Part shown: positions 33,774 through 41,871 of the stretch, in pieces
How positions within the stretch are numbered: the stretch's first letter is position 1
How the letters are laid out: the number at the start of each line of letters is the position of its first letter
Assembly: GCA_964510065.1 (NCBI GenBank)
Contig: CAZEAC010000014.1
Location: 10,900-74,899 of the forward strand
Origin: CAZEAC01 sp964510065
Lineage (GTDB): Bacteria; Bdellovibrionota_C; UBA2361; CAIXSY01
Length of the DNA stretch: 64,000 nucleotides
Direction of reading: 5' to 3'
Program-made: the position numbers and the translations under genes
Notes under the pieces: generated by a model
Databases searched by the model: none
Told to the model about the DNA's origin: nothing
What the model saw: the letters and a program-made list of their open reading frames with translations, nothing else

Positions 33774-35123
33774 TTATCGCGGCTGTTCTATATTATATTC
33801 TTTAACCTTGTTAAGCAGGGTCTTGTAACTCACGCCTAAAAGTTCAGCTGCGCGGCTTTTATTTCCGGATGTTTGCGAGAGCACTCGGGTAATGAGCTCA
33901 ATCTCGGCTTTTCTTGCTGCGAGTGTCGCAATTTCCGGTAATGTGCAGGTCAGTTCTTGAAGCGCGCTGATGGTGGGATCGACGGAAAGCCCGAGATGAT
34001 CGGGAAGAATCTGATCCTCAGCCAAAATCACTGCCCGCTCGATGACATTCTCAAGTTCGCGAGCGTTACCCGGCCACGAATGTGATAGCAGAAGCCTCCG
34101 CGCTTCGGCGCTTAGCACAGGAAGCGGCCGGTTCGCCTCGTCGCAGAACGATTTAATATAATACTCGATGAGAAGTGAGATGTCTTCGCGACGTTCACGA
34201 AGCGGCGGAATCATTAACGTCATGACCGCGAGGCGATAGTAAAAATCTTCACGTAACGAGCCCGACTTAATCGACTCCTCGACGTTCTGATTCGTCGCGG
34301 CAATTACCCTTGGATTTACCTTGGTAACTCGATTACTTCCCACCCGTTTTATTTCATGCTCTTGAAGAGCCCGTAAGAGTTTGACCTGGAGCGGAAGTGG
34401 CATGTCACCGACTTCATCGAGAAAGATCGTGCCCTCAGAGGCGTATTCGAATACTCCAACTCGGCTCTGCGTGGCGCCAGTGAACGCGCCGGCTTCGTGA
34501 CCAAAGAACTCGCTTTCAAGGAGGTCCGGAGGCATTGCCGCGCAATTAACTGCGACAAATGGCTTCTCGGCGCGCGGACTATGTTCGTGAATATAACGTG
34601 CGACGAGTTCTTTGCCTGTACCGCTTTCACCTAGAATTAGGACTGACGTATCGACCCGAGCAACTTTTTTTGCGTCAAGAAGCAGTTTCTTTACAGAGGT
34701 GCTCTCGGTAACAAATATACGGTTTCTTTTAGTTCGAAGCCCGGTCTCGCGATCAATAATGCGACGATGTTGAATTACTTCACGAATCACCCGGCAAATC
34801 GTATCCGGCTCAAACGGTTTGCACACAAAGTCATTGGCGCCCTCTTTCATCGCCTCAATGGCAATATCAATCGAGCCGAAGGCAGTCATGATTATGAAAG
34901 GCACAAGCTGTGAAAGCTGTCGAGTTTCGCGTAACAACTCGATACCGTTCTTCTTTGGAAGCTTGAAGTCAGAAAGGATGCAGGCATAGCCGTTTCGCTT
35001 GGCGAGCTCAATACCTTCTTCCGCCGTTGCTACGGAATCCACGGCAAAGCCGGAGCTCTCAAGCACAGTGCTCAATACTTCACGTAGGCTGTCTGCGTCT
35101 TCGACAATTAAGATTCTTTCCAT
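33774..35123 (-). CDS. NtrC-family sigma-54-dependent response regulator
   Basis: 449 residues: receiver domain (1-120) with phospho-acceptor Asp52 (ILSDFKLP) and Lys102, AAA+ domain with Walker A GESGTGKE (165-172), the sigma-54 contact loop GAFTGA (~212-217) and Walker B IFLDEVGD, and a Fis-type HTH (GNKSRAAELLGVSYKTLLNKVKEYNI). This is the AtoC/PilR/ZraR layout: a sensor kinase phosphorylates Asp52 and the AAA+ ring opens sigma-54 promoters. No histidine kinase lies next to it and no -24/-12 site was identified in this window, so its signal and targets are unknown. Confidence 0.93.
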   Translation of the reverse strand: MERILIVEDADSLREVLSTVLESSGFAVDSVATAEEGIELAKRNGYACILSDFKLPKKNGIELLRETRQLSQLVPFIIMTAFGSIDIAIEAMKEGANDFVCKPFEPDTICRVIREVIQHRRIIDRETGLRTKRNRIFVTESTSVKKLLLDAKKVARVDTSVLILGESGTGKELVARYIHEHSPRAEKPFVAVNCAAMPPDLLESEFFGHEAGAFTGATQSRVGVFEYASEGTIFLDEVGDMPLPLQVKLLRALQEHEIKRVGSNRVTKVNPRVIAATNQNVEESIKSGSLREDFYYRLAVMTLMIPPLRERREDISLLIEYYIKSFCDEANRPLPVLSAEARRLLLSHSWPGNARELENVIERAVILAEDQILPDHLGLSVDPTISALQELTCTLPEIATLAARKAEIELITRVLSQTSGNKSRAAELLGVSYKTLLNKVKEYNIEQPR

Positions 35124-35263
35124 GGCTTATACCGCCAGAAGTATCGGCTGTCGGTAATGGGTGCTTTATGAATGGTGGCTCAAGGAGTTTCCTAAGAAAA
35201 ATTCCTACTACGGACTTAAATATAGGGCCTGTGACTGCAAGCCTAGTGCTCTGTGAATTAAAT

Positions 35264-35363
35264 TTTCTGACTTTTCCTATCTCTGTGCCCTCTGTGCCTC
35301 TGTGGTTTTTTAGAAAAATAAACCACAGAGGCTCAGAGGACACCGAGGCAGAGAAAAGTGAGA
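35264..35363. repeat. Long palindromic intergenic repeat, CTCTGTGG family, copy 3
   Basis: Left arm ends TCTGTGCCTCTGTGGTTTT and right arm begins AAACCACAGAGGCTCAGAG, with a short AT loop. Outer arms (GACTTTTC / GAAAAGTG) also pair, making it the longest and least perfect copy. It lies between two genes on the same (minus) strand, just downstream of the 35413-36492 stop. Confidence 0.85.
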
Positions 35364-35412
35364 AGATTTCGTTAACAGAGTACTAGCCTAAATATTGATT
35401 GCAATATTCCGG

Positions 35413-36492
35413 CTAAGAAACAGTTTCGAAGCCAACCCCGGAAACTCGTTTCACGACAAGCTTAAACTCAAAATACTTGCCTGCCTCCGGACTATCTCGA
35501 AACTGAAAGCTGCCGGCTGCCATGCCTTCGCGGGGAGCGAGGTCCTGAAAGGCATCTCGCACACTTTGCGGTGTCCATTCTTTTTTTACCGAGAAAAGCT
35601 GCGCTACTACTTCGCCGAAATCATACGCCAAAGAAGCGAACCCAATCTGATTTTCCGACCCAGTTTCGGCGCGGTAACGCCTCAGAAACGAGTCAGATAT
35701 CTGATTCGAAACCACCCAGGCGCCGTTCATTGTACCGTGACTTGATTCAAGCTCAGTTTTGCTTTCAAAGAGATTGCTGCCAAAACTTGGAAGCTTCATT
35801 TGCTGCTCGGATGCCTGGCGATAAAATTGCGAGATCTGTCCGGTATGGAGGAAGACTGCGATAGCATCGTAGTGTCCTGTTCGAATTCTCGTCACCACAT
35901 GACGCAGATCCATTTCACTTGGATGAATACGCTCAACAACCTCCAGCTCCTGTCCGGGAAAAAGGCTTCGCTTTAATGCTTCGAAAAGCTCTTCCAAATA
36001 GGGGTTCTCGGTGAGCACTACTGCTATTTTCCTGATTTTTTGCTTTGCCAGAAATTCAATCTGTGTACGCATATACTGGTCAGTATAGTTTTGAAATCGG
36101 ATAAAATAATCCCGGCCACGACTCGACTGGGGATCGACACACTGCCCTATCACCGGCAGGCGATAGCGATCAGCCAGCGGTGCCACCGCCTTACAAAAGG
36201 ACACTCCCCACACATATATCAAATCAACCTTGTCGACCGCGGCAAGCTTTTGGAACGCAGTTATCGCGAGCTTTGGATCATACTGCGCGTCCTCATAGCG
36301 CAGTTCAATATTCCGATAACGCTCGAGGTGATCTTTTCGCGCCATTTCTATCGCCGTGCGAAGTGCCTGGCCGTAGTCCGCGTTTATGCCGCTTAATGGT
36401 AAGATTAGCCCAATCCTGAAACTACGCGCTTGCGATGCCTCAAGCGCCGAGGCGTAAAGTAGTGTGACTATAATAGCTACGAGTAGGCGCAT
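35413..36492 (-). CDS. Liv-type periplasmic substrate-binding protein
   Basis: 359 residues of the Peripla_BP_6/LivK family: signal peptide (MRLLVAIIVTLLYASALEAS), then RIGLILPLSGINADYGQALRTAIEMA, KLAAVDKVDLIYVWGVSFCKAVAPLADRY and SLAYDFGEVVAQLF. Such proteins bind amino acids, amides or aromatic acids, or serve as receptors. No permease or ATPase gene lies beside it, so it either works with a transporter encoded elsewhere or senses its ligand. It is divergent from a TrmB-type regulator and resembles 39725-40825. Confidence 0.85.
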   Translation of the reverse strand: MRLLVAIIVTLLYASALEASQARSFRIGLILPLSGINADYGQALRTAIEMARKDHLERYRNIELRYEDAQYDPKLAITAFQKLAAVDKVDLIYVWGVSFCKAVAPLADRYRLPVIGQCVDPQSSRGRDYFIRFQNYTDQYMRTQIEFLAKQKIRKIAVVLTENPYLEELFEALKRSLFPGQELEVVERIHPSEMDLRHVVTRIRTGHYDAIAVFLHTGQISQFYRQASEQQMKLPSFGSNLFESKTELESSHGTMNGAWVVSNQISDSFLRRYRAETGSENQIGFASLAYDFGEVVAQLFSVKKEWTPQSVRDAFQDLAPREGMAAGSFQFRDSPEAGKYFEFKLVVKRVSGVGFETVS

Positions 36493-36616
36493 TTATTTTC
36501 CCTCCCTAATACGGCTTGATTCCGCCTTAGTTGAAGCATACGGGCCCTTGAGTACTTTGTCAGAAATGTCGACTACATCTTCGAATATTGCTTTATTAGG
36601 CCTAAAAAGCTTACTT

Positions 36617-36643
36617 ATTGTTGTCGGATATTTTGACAACAAT
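36617..36643. promoter_or_regulatory. Candidate operator at TrmB-type gene start
   Basis: A perfect inverted repeat ATTGTTGTC-N9-GACAACAAT. The right half covers the ATG at 36642. The symmetry and position suggest autorepression by the regulator, possibly shared with the divergent gene at 36492. Confidence 0.5.
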
Positions 36644-37397
36644 GGCTCGAAGTGCGCTGAACAAGGTATTGCTTGATATTGGACTCGATGAGAGCGAAGC
36701 GTGCATCTATCTTGCCGCACTCGCGAGCGGGCCCAGTAGCGTCGCGTCAATAGCATCCGCGGCAGGAGTAAAACGTACTACCGCGTACACGATTCTCGAG
36801 AAACTCCAATCTCGCGGACTGATAAGTCAAGAGCTCAAGGGATTCAAGCGCCTCTATGCCGCGACAAGTCCTGAGTTCTTGGAATCGGTACTGATGGGAA
36901 GGCTCAGTATTCTTCGTGAAAGCATGCCGCAGTTCCTAAGTATCTTCAATCAGCGCGGGAACAGCAGCGTGATTAAGTATTTCGACGGCTTGGCCGCGGT
37001 CAAGACCGTATACGAGAAGATTCTCAGGAGCGCTCGACCGAAGGAGCCTTATGATGTGCTCTCAAACACCGATCAGTGGTACGCGCTCGATCCGAATTTT
37101 TTTAGCCGATTTATCGAGCTCCGTGGCAAGAAGATGCTTACGCCGAGGCATATTCTCTCGGATAGTCCGACCACGAGACGCTATGCCTCTAAGGTCATTA
37201 GACTAGGCGGAACTATAAAATATCTTCCGCCGAAGATAACGCTTTCTGTGAATATGGTGATAACACCAAAAATGTTGGTGCTCCATCAATTAATCCCGCC
37301 AATATACGCGGTAGTTATTGAAAGCAGCACGGTAATAGAAATGATGCAAAAGATCTATGAAATCGTGTGGCAATCGCTGCCGGGAGAGTCGCGATGA
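36642..37397 (+). CDS. TrmB-type transcriptional regulator
   Basis: 251 residues from ATG 36642; a TTG eight codons earlier is less likely. N-terminal winged HTH of the TrmB family (LLDIGLDESEACIYLAALASGPSSVASIASAAGVKRTTAYTILEKLQSRGLISQELKGFKRLYAATSPEFL), then a C-terminal region (SSVIKYFDGLAAVKTVYEKILRSA; YAVVIESSTVIEMMQKIYEIVWQ) like the ligand-sensing part of bacterial TrmB-type proteins. TrmB proteins typically sense sugars and regulate transporters or central metabolism. It is divergent from a substrate-binding protein gene and has a dyad over its start codon. Confidence 0.8.
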   Translation: MARSALNKVLLDIGLDESEACIYLAALASGPSSVASIASAAGVKRTTAYTILEKLQSRGLISQELKGFKRLYAATSPEFLESVLMGRLSILRESMPQFLSIFNQRGNSSVIKYFDGLAAVKTVYEKILRSARPKEPYDVLSNTDQWYALDPNFFSRFIELRGKKMLTPRHILSDSPTTRRYASKVIRLGGTIKYLPPKITLSVNMVITPKMLVLHQLIPPIYAVVIESSTVIEMMQKIYEIVWQSLPGESR

Positions 37398-37432
37398 GAG
37401 TCTGCCTTCTTCTAATCGACTCGACGTGCCGC

Positions 37433-37500
37433 GATCTTCACCACCAGGTGAAGATGCCAAGATACGACGCGATCTTCACCGTCAGGTGAAGATGCCAAGA
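37433..37500. repeat. Two tandem hairpin units
   Basis: Two 30-bp units (37433-37462 and 37471-37500), each containing ATCTTCACC and GGTGAAGAT as a perfect 9-bp hairpin with a 4-base loop that differs (ACCA against GTCA), followed by GCCAAGA. They lie 36 bases after the TrmB-type stop. The loop differs while the arms are kept. Confidence 0.75.
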
Positions 37501-37622
37501 ATACTGAAGATGCCGGAAGCGCCGCCCACCTTCGCGTGATCCTTCAAGCAGTTGAGCCAAGGCAAATAAGCTTCGGCCGGGCGCCATATCGCTTGCTCGC
37601 TTCGCTCACTGGCGCGATATGG

Positions 37623-37712
37623 CGGAGAGAGAGGGATTCGAACCCTCGATGAAGCTTTTGACCCCATACACGCTTTCCAGGCGTGCGCCTTCAGCCACTC
37701 GGCCATCTCTCC
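37623..37712 (-). tRNA. tRNA-Ser (GGA)
   Basis: Minus-strand cloverleaf: acceptor GGAGAGA pairs with TCTCTCC, D-arm GCCGAGTGGCTGAAGGC, anticodon stem CACGC-CT GGA AA-GCGTG, a long variable arm typical of serine, T-loop GGTTCGAATCC, discriminator G. CCA is not encoded. It reads UCC/UCU. Confidence 0.95.
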
Positions 37713-37747
37713 AAATTAATAACTGGCCAATGGCCAGTTATTAATTT
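37713..37747. terminator. Perfect 17-bp palindrome between tRNA-Ser and tadA
   Basis: Left arm 37713-37729 (core TAACTGGCCA), a single A, then the exact complement at 37731-37747 (core TGGCCAGTTA) ending in TTATTAATTT. It overlaps the tadA stop codon and abuts the tRNA 5' end. The AT-rich outer arms give T-runs on both strands, so it could terminate tadA transcripts; function not shown. Confidence 0.6.
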
Positions 37748-38265
37748 GTCCTGAGCGAGTCTCGCGAATCGACGGGCCTGGAATCATTCCTTCGCTTCGC
37801 AAAAAACTCCCTTAGGATCTCCGCGCATTCTTTCTCACGTATGCCACTAATAACTCTCGGTGGAGTGCCGGTTCGAGAGTCGATTGCAAGATCGTATATT
37901 GAACCGACTGCACCCGCTCGCGGGTCGCTCGCACCAAAAATGACCACGGGAACACGCGCCGCTTTTATTGCGCCGATACACATAGTGCACGGCTCAAGAG
38001 TAACGCAAAGAATTGAGTCATTGAGCCGCCAGCTTTTTAACTTTGCCGAGGCAACTTGCAGCGCAAGAATCTCGGCGTGCGCCGTGGCATCGTGTAGCCT
38101 TTCAGTGAGATTATGGGCACGAGAAATTATCCTATCACCGCACGAGACCACCGCTCCTACCGGCACCTCACCCAAACGACCGGCCTTATGTGCCTCGGAG
38201 TAGGCATTGGACATGAGATAGTCTATATATTCGGGAGTTATTGCCACCGCCGTTCCAGCCACCAT
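37741..38265 (-). CDS. tadA: tRNA-specific adenosine deaminase TadA
   Basis: 174 residues of the cytidine/deoxycytidylate deaminase superfamily. Zinc and catalytic residues: His63-Ala-Glu65 (TAHAEILAL) and Pro-Cys93-Thr-Met-Cys96 (LEPCTMCIGAI), plus the TadA-specific FGASDPRAGAVGS. It converts A34 to inosine in tRNA-Arg(ACG), whose gene lies 114 bases upstream in the same orientation, a fitting pairing since that tRNA is the usual bacterial substrate. Length is normal, with a slightly extended N-terminus. Confidence 0.94.
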   Translation of the reverse strand: MVAGTAVAITPEYIDYLMSNAYSEAHKAGRLGEVPVGAVVSCGDRIISRAHNLTERLHDATAHAEILALQVASAKLKSWRLNDSILCVTLEPCTMCIGAIKAARVPVVIFGASDPRAGAVGSIYDLAIDSRTGTPPRVISGIREKECAEILREFFAKRRNDSRPVDSRDSLRTN

Positions 38266-38378
38266 ATTGCAGCGAATTTAACGATTAATAGACACAAAGA
38301 ACCGCGCTTCGAGAGACTCACGGGGTCTTGTTGTCGCTGCGCTACCAGTTCGAATCCCTTAAATCCACGATATTTAAT

Positions 38379-38452
38379 CGCGCCTTGAGAGATTCGAACT
38401 CCCGACCTTCTGATTCGTAGTCAGATGCTCTATCCAGCTGAGCTAAAGGCGC
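38379..38452 (-). tRNA. tRNA-Arg (ACG)
   Basis: Minus strand: acceptor GCGCCTT pairs with AAGGCGC, D-arm AGCTCAGCTGGATAGAGCA, anticodon stem CTGA-CT ACG AA-TCAG, T-arm GGGAGTTCGAATCTC, discriminator G. CCA is not encoded. The A34 wobble base is modified to inosine by TadA to read CGU/CGC/CGA. Confidence 0.95.
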
Positions 38453-38565
38453 ACAATTTGAGACTCAGCTTAGTAGCAGATCTAGGCTAATAACGCAAAA
38501 CTGCTCATAAAATCTTGCAATTCGAATGTCTTATACGCTACTTATAAACCTGGTTTTTTACGCCT

Positions 38566-38655
38566 GGAAGGATGGCCGAGTGGTTGAAGGCACTGGTCTT
38601 GAAAACCAGAGACTGGGAAACTGGTCCGGGGGTTCGAATCCCTCTCCTTCCGCCA
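38566..38655 (+). tRNA. tRNA-Ser (TGA)
   Basis: Acceptor GGAAGGA pairs with TCCTTCC, D-arm GCCGAGTGGTTGAAGGC, anticodon stem CTGGT-CT TGA AA-ACCAG, long variable arm, T-loop GGTTCGAATCC, discriminator G and an encoded CCA at 38653-38655. It reads UCA and likely other UCN codons. Confidence 0.95.
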
Positions 38656-38774
38656 TAATGCGCCTGCGGACGAAGTGAGCAAGCATTGTGGCGCCCGCCG
38701 TAGCGTTAGCGAAGGTGGGTCATTAAGGCGCCGGTAAAAATTAATATCCGCGTTGGCTTCTGCTATGGCGGAAC

Positions 38775-38808
38775 GCAAGTAAAATTCGCTACGGTGGCTT
38801 TTACTTGC
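38775..38808. repeat. Hairpin directly before tRNA-Ser (GCT)
   Basis: Perfect 10-bp arms GCAAGTAAAA (38775-38784) and TTTTACTTGC (38799-38808) with a 14-base loop. It ends at the first base of the tRNA. It may be a terminator for upstream tRNA transcripts or part of processing. Confidence 0.6.
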
Positions 38809-38900
38809 GGAGAGATGGCCGAGTGGCTGAAGGCGGCGGTTTGCTAAACCGTTATACGGGACTAAATCCTGTATCGGGGGTTCGAATCCCCCTCTCTCCG
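38809..38900 (+). tRNA. tRNA-Ser (GCT)
   Basis: Acceptor GGAGAGA pairs with TCTCTCC, D-arm GCCGAGTGGCTGAAGGC, anticodon stem CGGTT-T GCT A-AACCG, long variable arm, T-loop GGTTCGAATCC, discriminator G. CCA is not encoded. It reads AGC/AGU. Confidence 0.95.
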
Positions 38901-38946
38901 TTCTTGGCATCTTCCGTTAGCACCGGAGATCGCATGATATGTAGCC

Positions 38947-39702
38947 ATGCGCTGCCTGCGATGTAATGCCGAAATTGGCGACCAGATCGGTCTCTGCCCT
39001 AGCTGCCTGGCAGCGCACCCCCGAGGTGCCCCAAGCTCTCGCCACGCATCACCAAAGCCAGACTCGCTTTGGGATCGGCTTATTACTCGGAGCGCAGTGG
39101 GTGCCGGCCTAAAAGTTCTTTGCGCTGTACTAATTATATATCTGATGTTCAAAGCTATCGGCTTTAGTAAGGTCTGGTCATGGGAATTTCGACGACCTGC
39201 CGGAGTAACTGTTCCTGAAACTCCAAAACAAACCAGCGCCAGCGGAATAAAGCCCTGGCGTTTCAGAGATACTCAGGTCATCCCTCTGGCGCGCTACAAA
39301 ATTCGGGCTCGAGTTATTATGGTATCAAATTTCGGCCTTGGCGCGGAAAGCGGGCTTTCGCGCTTCGACTTTGTGCTCGGCTGGGGTCCGATGTCGGACA
39401 CAAGAAATCTAAAGCAGATAAGCTTTTCACACGGCTACAGGCAAGCAATGTGGACAGCCGAAAATCCGCCGCTCCCTTGGAACGTACTCAACGAACATGC
39501 CTGCAACCTACACGCAATTCCGGCAGATGATGGCATTGACCGAACCCTCGGCAAGCTTGGTACTGACGATATTGTTATCTTTGAGGGTTACCTCGTGCAA
39601 ACCGAAAGTTCTGATGGAATATGGACAAGCTCATTGTCTCGCCAGGACACGGGGGACGGCGCCTGCGAGGTAATGTGGATAGAAAAAGTAAAGATCGAAT
39701 AG
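38947..39702 (+). CDS. Zinc-ribbon membrane-anchored hypothetical protein
   Basis: 251 residues. An N-terminal CxxC...CxxC zinc ribbon (MRCLRCNAEIGDQIGLCPSC), a ~30-residue linker, one membrane helix (AVGAGLKVLCAVLIIYLMF), and a C-terminal domain of ~165 residues probably outside the membrane (WRFRDTQVIPLARYKIRARVIMVSNFG...AESGLSRFDFVLGWGPMSD). In GTP-free zinc-ribbon proteins of this layout the ribbon often sits in the cytosol; the outer domain here (SHGYRQAMWTAENPPLPWN) is not recognised by me. It starts 47 bases after tRNA-Ser (GCT) and may be read from the same transcript. Confidence 0.65.
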   Translation: MRCLRCNAEIGDQIGLCPSCLAAHPRGAPSSRHASPKPDSLWDRLITRSAVGAGLKVLCAVLIIYLMFKAIGFSKVWSWEFRRPAGVTVPETPKQTSASGIKPWRFRDTQVIPLARYKIRARVIMVSNFGLGAESGLSRFDFVLGWGPMSDTRNLKQISFSHGYRQAMWTAENPPLPWNVLNEHACNLHAIPADDGIDRTLGKLGTDDIVIFEGYLVQTESSDGIWTSSLSRQDTGDGACEVMWIEKVKIE

Positions 39703-39724
39703 CCGCTACATGTCACCGCGACCA

Positions 39725-40825
39725 TCACGGGACAAGATTCACCCCTTTTTTTCCCTTTATCGTTTTCAACATCATCTGCAATCCACGAATATCACCATTC
39801 GCATCAAATGCTACCTCACCGAGAGCGCCCTCACCCTTGTACGAATATAGGAAATCCTTCACTTTGCTGGCGTCGGGCCCAACTTTCTCAATCGCTACAA
39901 CGAGAGCCTGCATTGCATCGAACGAGCTACGCGCAAGAATCTCAATCGCCGGACCATCAGGCTCTGACTCTAAAAAAGTATTGAATACCTTCTCAAACTG
40001 AACAGAACTTCCCCGCGCCTCCGGAACCGCGAGCACTATTACTCCCTCCTGCAGATCACCGAGCGTTTGAAGCGAGCTCGGATCCAGGGGCTGATGATAA
40101 GAATATATTGTTGCCTTGACATCAAGCTGCTTCACTTGACGAACAAGATTCTGGTAGCTCTTTGGATTAGCCACGTTCAAATACCAGGCATCAGAATTAG
40201 TGGCTTTGGCCTTGAGGATCAGCGTTCGAAAATCCGACTCATCTGCCTTAAATTCGTCATCGAACTGAATGAGATCGGGCGCCTGCGCCTCAAGAAGTTT
40301 CCTAATACCCGCGGTAAACGCATTTGCTTCAGTCAAGATCGCTAATCTCTTCGTACCGGATTGTTTCATATGCCGGATGACAAGAGAAACCCCCTGCTCA
40401 ATATCAACATAGGTGCGGAAGATATAATCACCAAGAGCTTTGATATCGGGGTGACTTGCAGCATAGCCAATCGCAACGACCTTATTTTTCTCGGCGATCG
40501 GCGCGACCTGCAAGACTTCACCGCTGCAGCCAAGCACCAGAAATCTCACTTTATCCAGGTTGATAAGCTTCTGCGCCGCAGTCGCCGCGGCATGACCCTC
40601 GCCACAACGACCATCCTCGAAGCGAAATTGATATTTGAAGCGGGTCAGCTGCTTTGCCAGAAGCTGCTCGTAGATAAGAAGAATGCGCGACGGGTCCTGA
40701 CCGTAAAGAGCAGTGCTTCCACTTAGTGGCGCGACAATCCCAACGTTCACCACGGGCCGGCCCTCTTCAGCCGTGGATTCTAGCGCCGATAAAAATAGAC
40801 AAAAGATGCAAAAAAGCAGTCTCAT
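39725..40825 (-). CDS. Liv-type periplasmic substrate-binding protein (second)
   Basis: 366 residues of the Peripla_BP_6 family: signal peptide (MRLLFCIFCLFLSALESTAEE), VNVGIVAPLSGSTALYGQDPSRI, KVRFLVLGCSGEVLQVAPIAEKNKVVAIGYAASHPDI and RSSFDAMQALVVAIEKVG. It has the usual two-lobe layout and resembles 35413-36492 in family but is far from identical. It also lacks a neighbouring permease/ATPase. Two such orphan receptors 4 kb apart suggest shared use of a distant transporter or a sensing role. Confidence 0.85.
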   Translation of the reverse strand: MRLLFCIFCLFLSALESTAEEGRPVVNVGIVAPLSGSTALYGQDPSRILLIYEQLLAKQLTRFKYQFRFEDGRCGEGHAAATAAQKLINLDKVRFLVLGCSGEVLQVAPIAEKNKVVAIGYAASHPDIKALGDYIFRTYVDIEQGVSLVIRHMKQSGTKRLAILTEANAFTAGIRKLLEAQAPDLIQFDDEFKADESDFRTLILKAKATNSDAWYLNVANPKSYQNLVRQVKQLDVKATIYSYHQPLDPSSLQTLGDLQEGVIVLAVPEARGSSVQFEKVFNTFLESEPDGPAIEILARSSFDAMQALVVAIEKVGPDASKVKDFLYSYKGEGALGEVAFDANGDIRGLQMMLKTIKGKKGVNLVP

Positions 40826-40913
40826 AAATTCCCTTTCAGCGGGGCACTCAGTTTCGCTTATAGGATTTTTGACATGAGCTGCGGCTGTCTGTCACTCCCC
40901 ATCTGGAGCTCTT

Positions 40914-41492
40914 CTACCTCTCCTCGCGCCTTCTGATGATCCAGAGACTAAGTGCAATCATAAACAATCCGACCGCGAGAAATACAAGCGGCGCACTTCC
41001 CGAAGCAAGAGCAACAGTCGCCGAGACTGTCGCTAAGAGATACGAAGAAGTCTCCGCCACTCTGCTTGCCATATCTTCAAAAAGCATCTGTACTCGCTCG
41101 GTCCAGGTCGGCTTATAAACCATCACTCCCGAGGTGTACTCACTCCATTCCGAATCGGCTAACACTGGGAACGGCTTTCCAGCATCAGCTTCCGACTGCG
41201 ATTCGCTGAGTTCTTGCGCTGCCTGCTGGTCAGCGATTTCAGCAATTTGAACTGCATCGGCCATGAGTCTCGGCGATACATCAGCCGAGGCACTACCCAG
41301 AAGAACCGCTAACGTGGTGAAAAAATTCTTACCCACTCCGGCCTTTTCGGTCGCAAGCTTTATATTGCCGCTTCTTTTGTCACGAGAAATACGAGCGCAG
41401 AACCGGGACCTTTGGTCACCGCACATCTGATTCCAATCCTCTGTACATGGCGAACTGACTTCGAGAGTTTGGAGCATGCCCTTGCGCTTCAT
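40914..41492 (-). CDS. Hypothetical protein with CTEDW-type Cys motif and C-terminal membrane helix
   Basis: About 192 residues from ATG 41492; other starts are GTG 41552 and ATG 41477. Near the N-terminus, SSPCTEDWNQMCGDQRSRFC resembles the short PCxxxWxxMxGDxxxRFCxxC motif found at the start of many large Acidobacteria/delta proteins, but here the last Cys pair is incomplete (CARISRDK). A Glu/Ala-rich middle is followed by a likely membrane helix near the end (LASGSAPLVFLAVGLFMIALSLWI) and a basic tail (IRRREER). Function unknown. The disrupted Cys motif may mean decay. Confidence 0.5.
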   Translation of the reverse strand: MKRKGMLQTLEVSSPCTEDWNQMCGDQRSRFCARISRDKRSGNIKLATEKAGVGKNFFTTLAVLLGSASADVSPRLMADAVQIAEIADQQAAQELSESQSEADAGKPFPVLADSEWSEYTSGVMVYKPTWTERVQMLFEDMASRVAETSSYLLATVSATVALASGSAPLVFLAVGLFMIALSLWIIRRREER

Positions 41493-41588
41493 AATAATAG
41501 TTATGGGCAGAATCTGGCCCGAATAAGCATAAAAATAGCGCAAAATTGACACTTTCCCCTGCGCAAACTATCTTACGGCATCACCTGA

Positions 41589-41675
41589 GGAGAGATGGCC
41601 GAGTGGTTGAAGGCGCTTGATTCGAAATCAAGTATAGGTGAAAGCCTATCGGGGGTTCGAATCCCCCTCTCTCCG
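41589..41675 (+). tRNA. tRNA-Ser (CGA)
   Basis: Acceptor GGAGAGA pairs with TCTCTCC, D-arm GCCGAGTGGTTGAAGGC, anticodon stem CTTGA-TT CGA AA-TCAAG, variable arm, T-loop GGTTCGAATCC, discriminator G. CCA is not encoded. It reads UCG. Confidence 0.95.
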
Positions 41676-41871
41676 GACTTCGCCCGCGCTAAAGCGCGGT
41701 GCTACGTCCGGCAAGCCGCCACGAATAGTAGCAAACAAAGCGCTTGTCCTCCGTAGCCTTGGCAAGGAGGAAGCAAGTTTTATGACGCCCGACGTAGCCC
41801 CGCGTTCCACACGGGCGAAGGCGGGCCGTTATTTTTGGCACTTAATCTGACGATGAAGTTAGCGTTCTACG

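Noticed and set aside
38325..38366. Plus-strand tRNA fragment with TTCGAATCCC
   Set aside because: Only a T-loop-like word is present; no stem pairs around it and no acceptor or anticodon arm is seen.
37482..39152. Minus-strand open frames across the serine tRNA genes (peptides such as MAEWLKAHAWKACMGS, ERGGFEPPI, KERDSNPRTS)
   Set aside because: They are translations of tRNA-Ser genes and flanks, a common annotation artefact.
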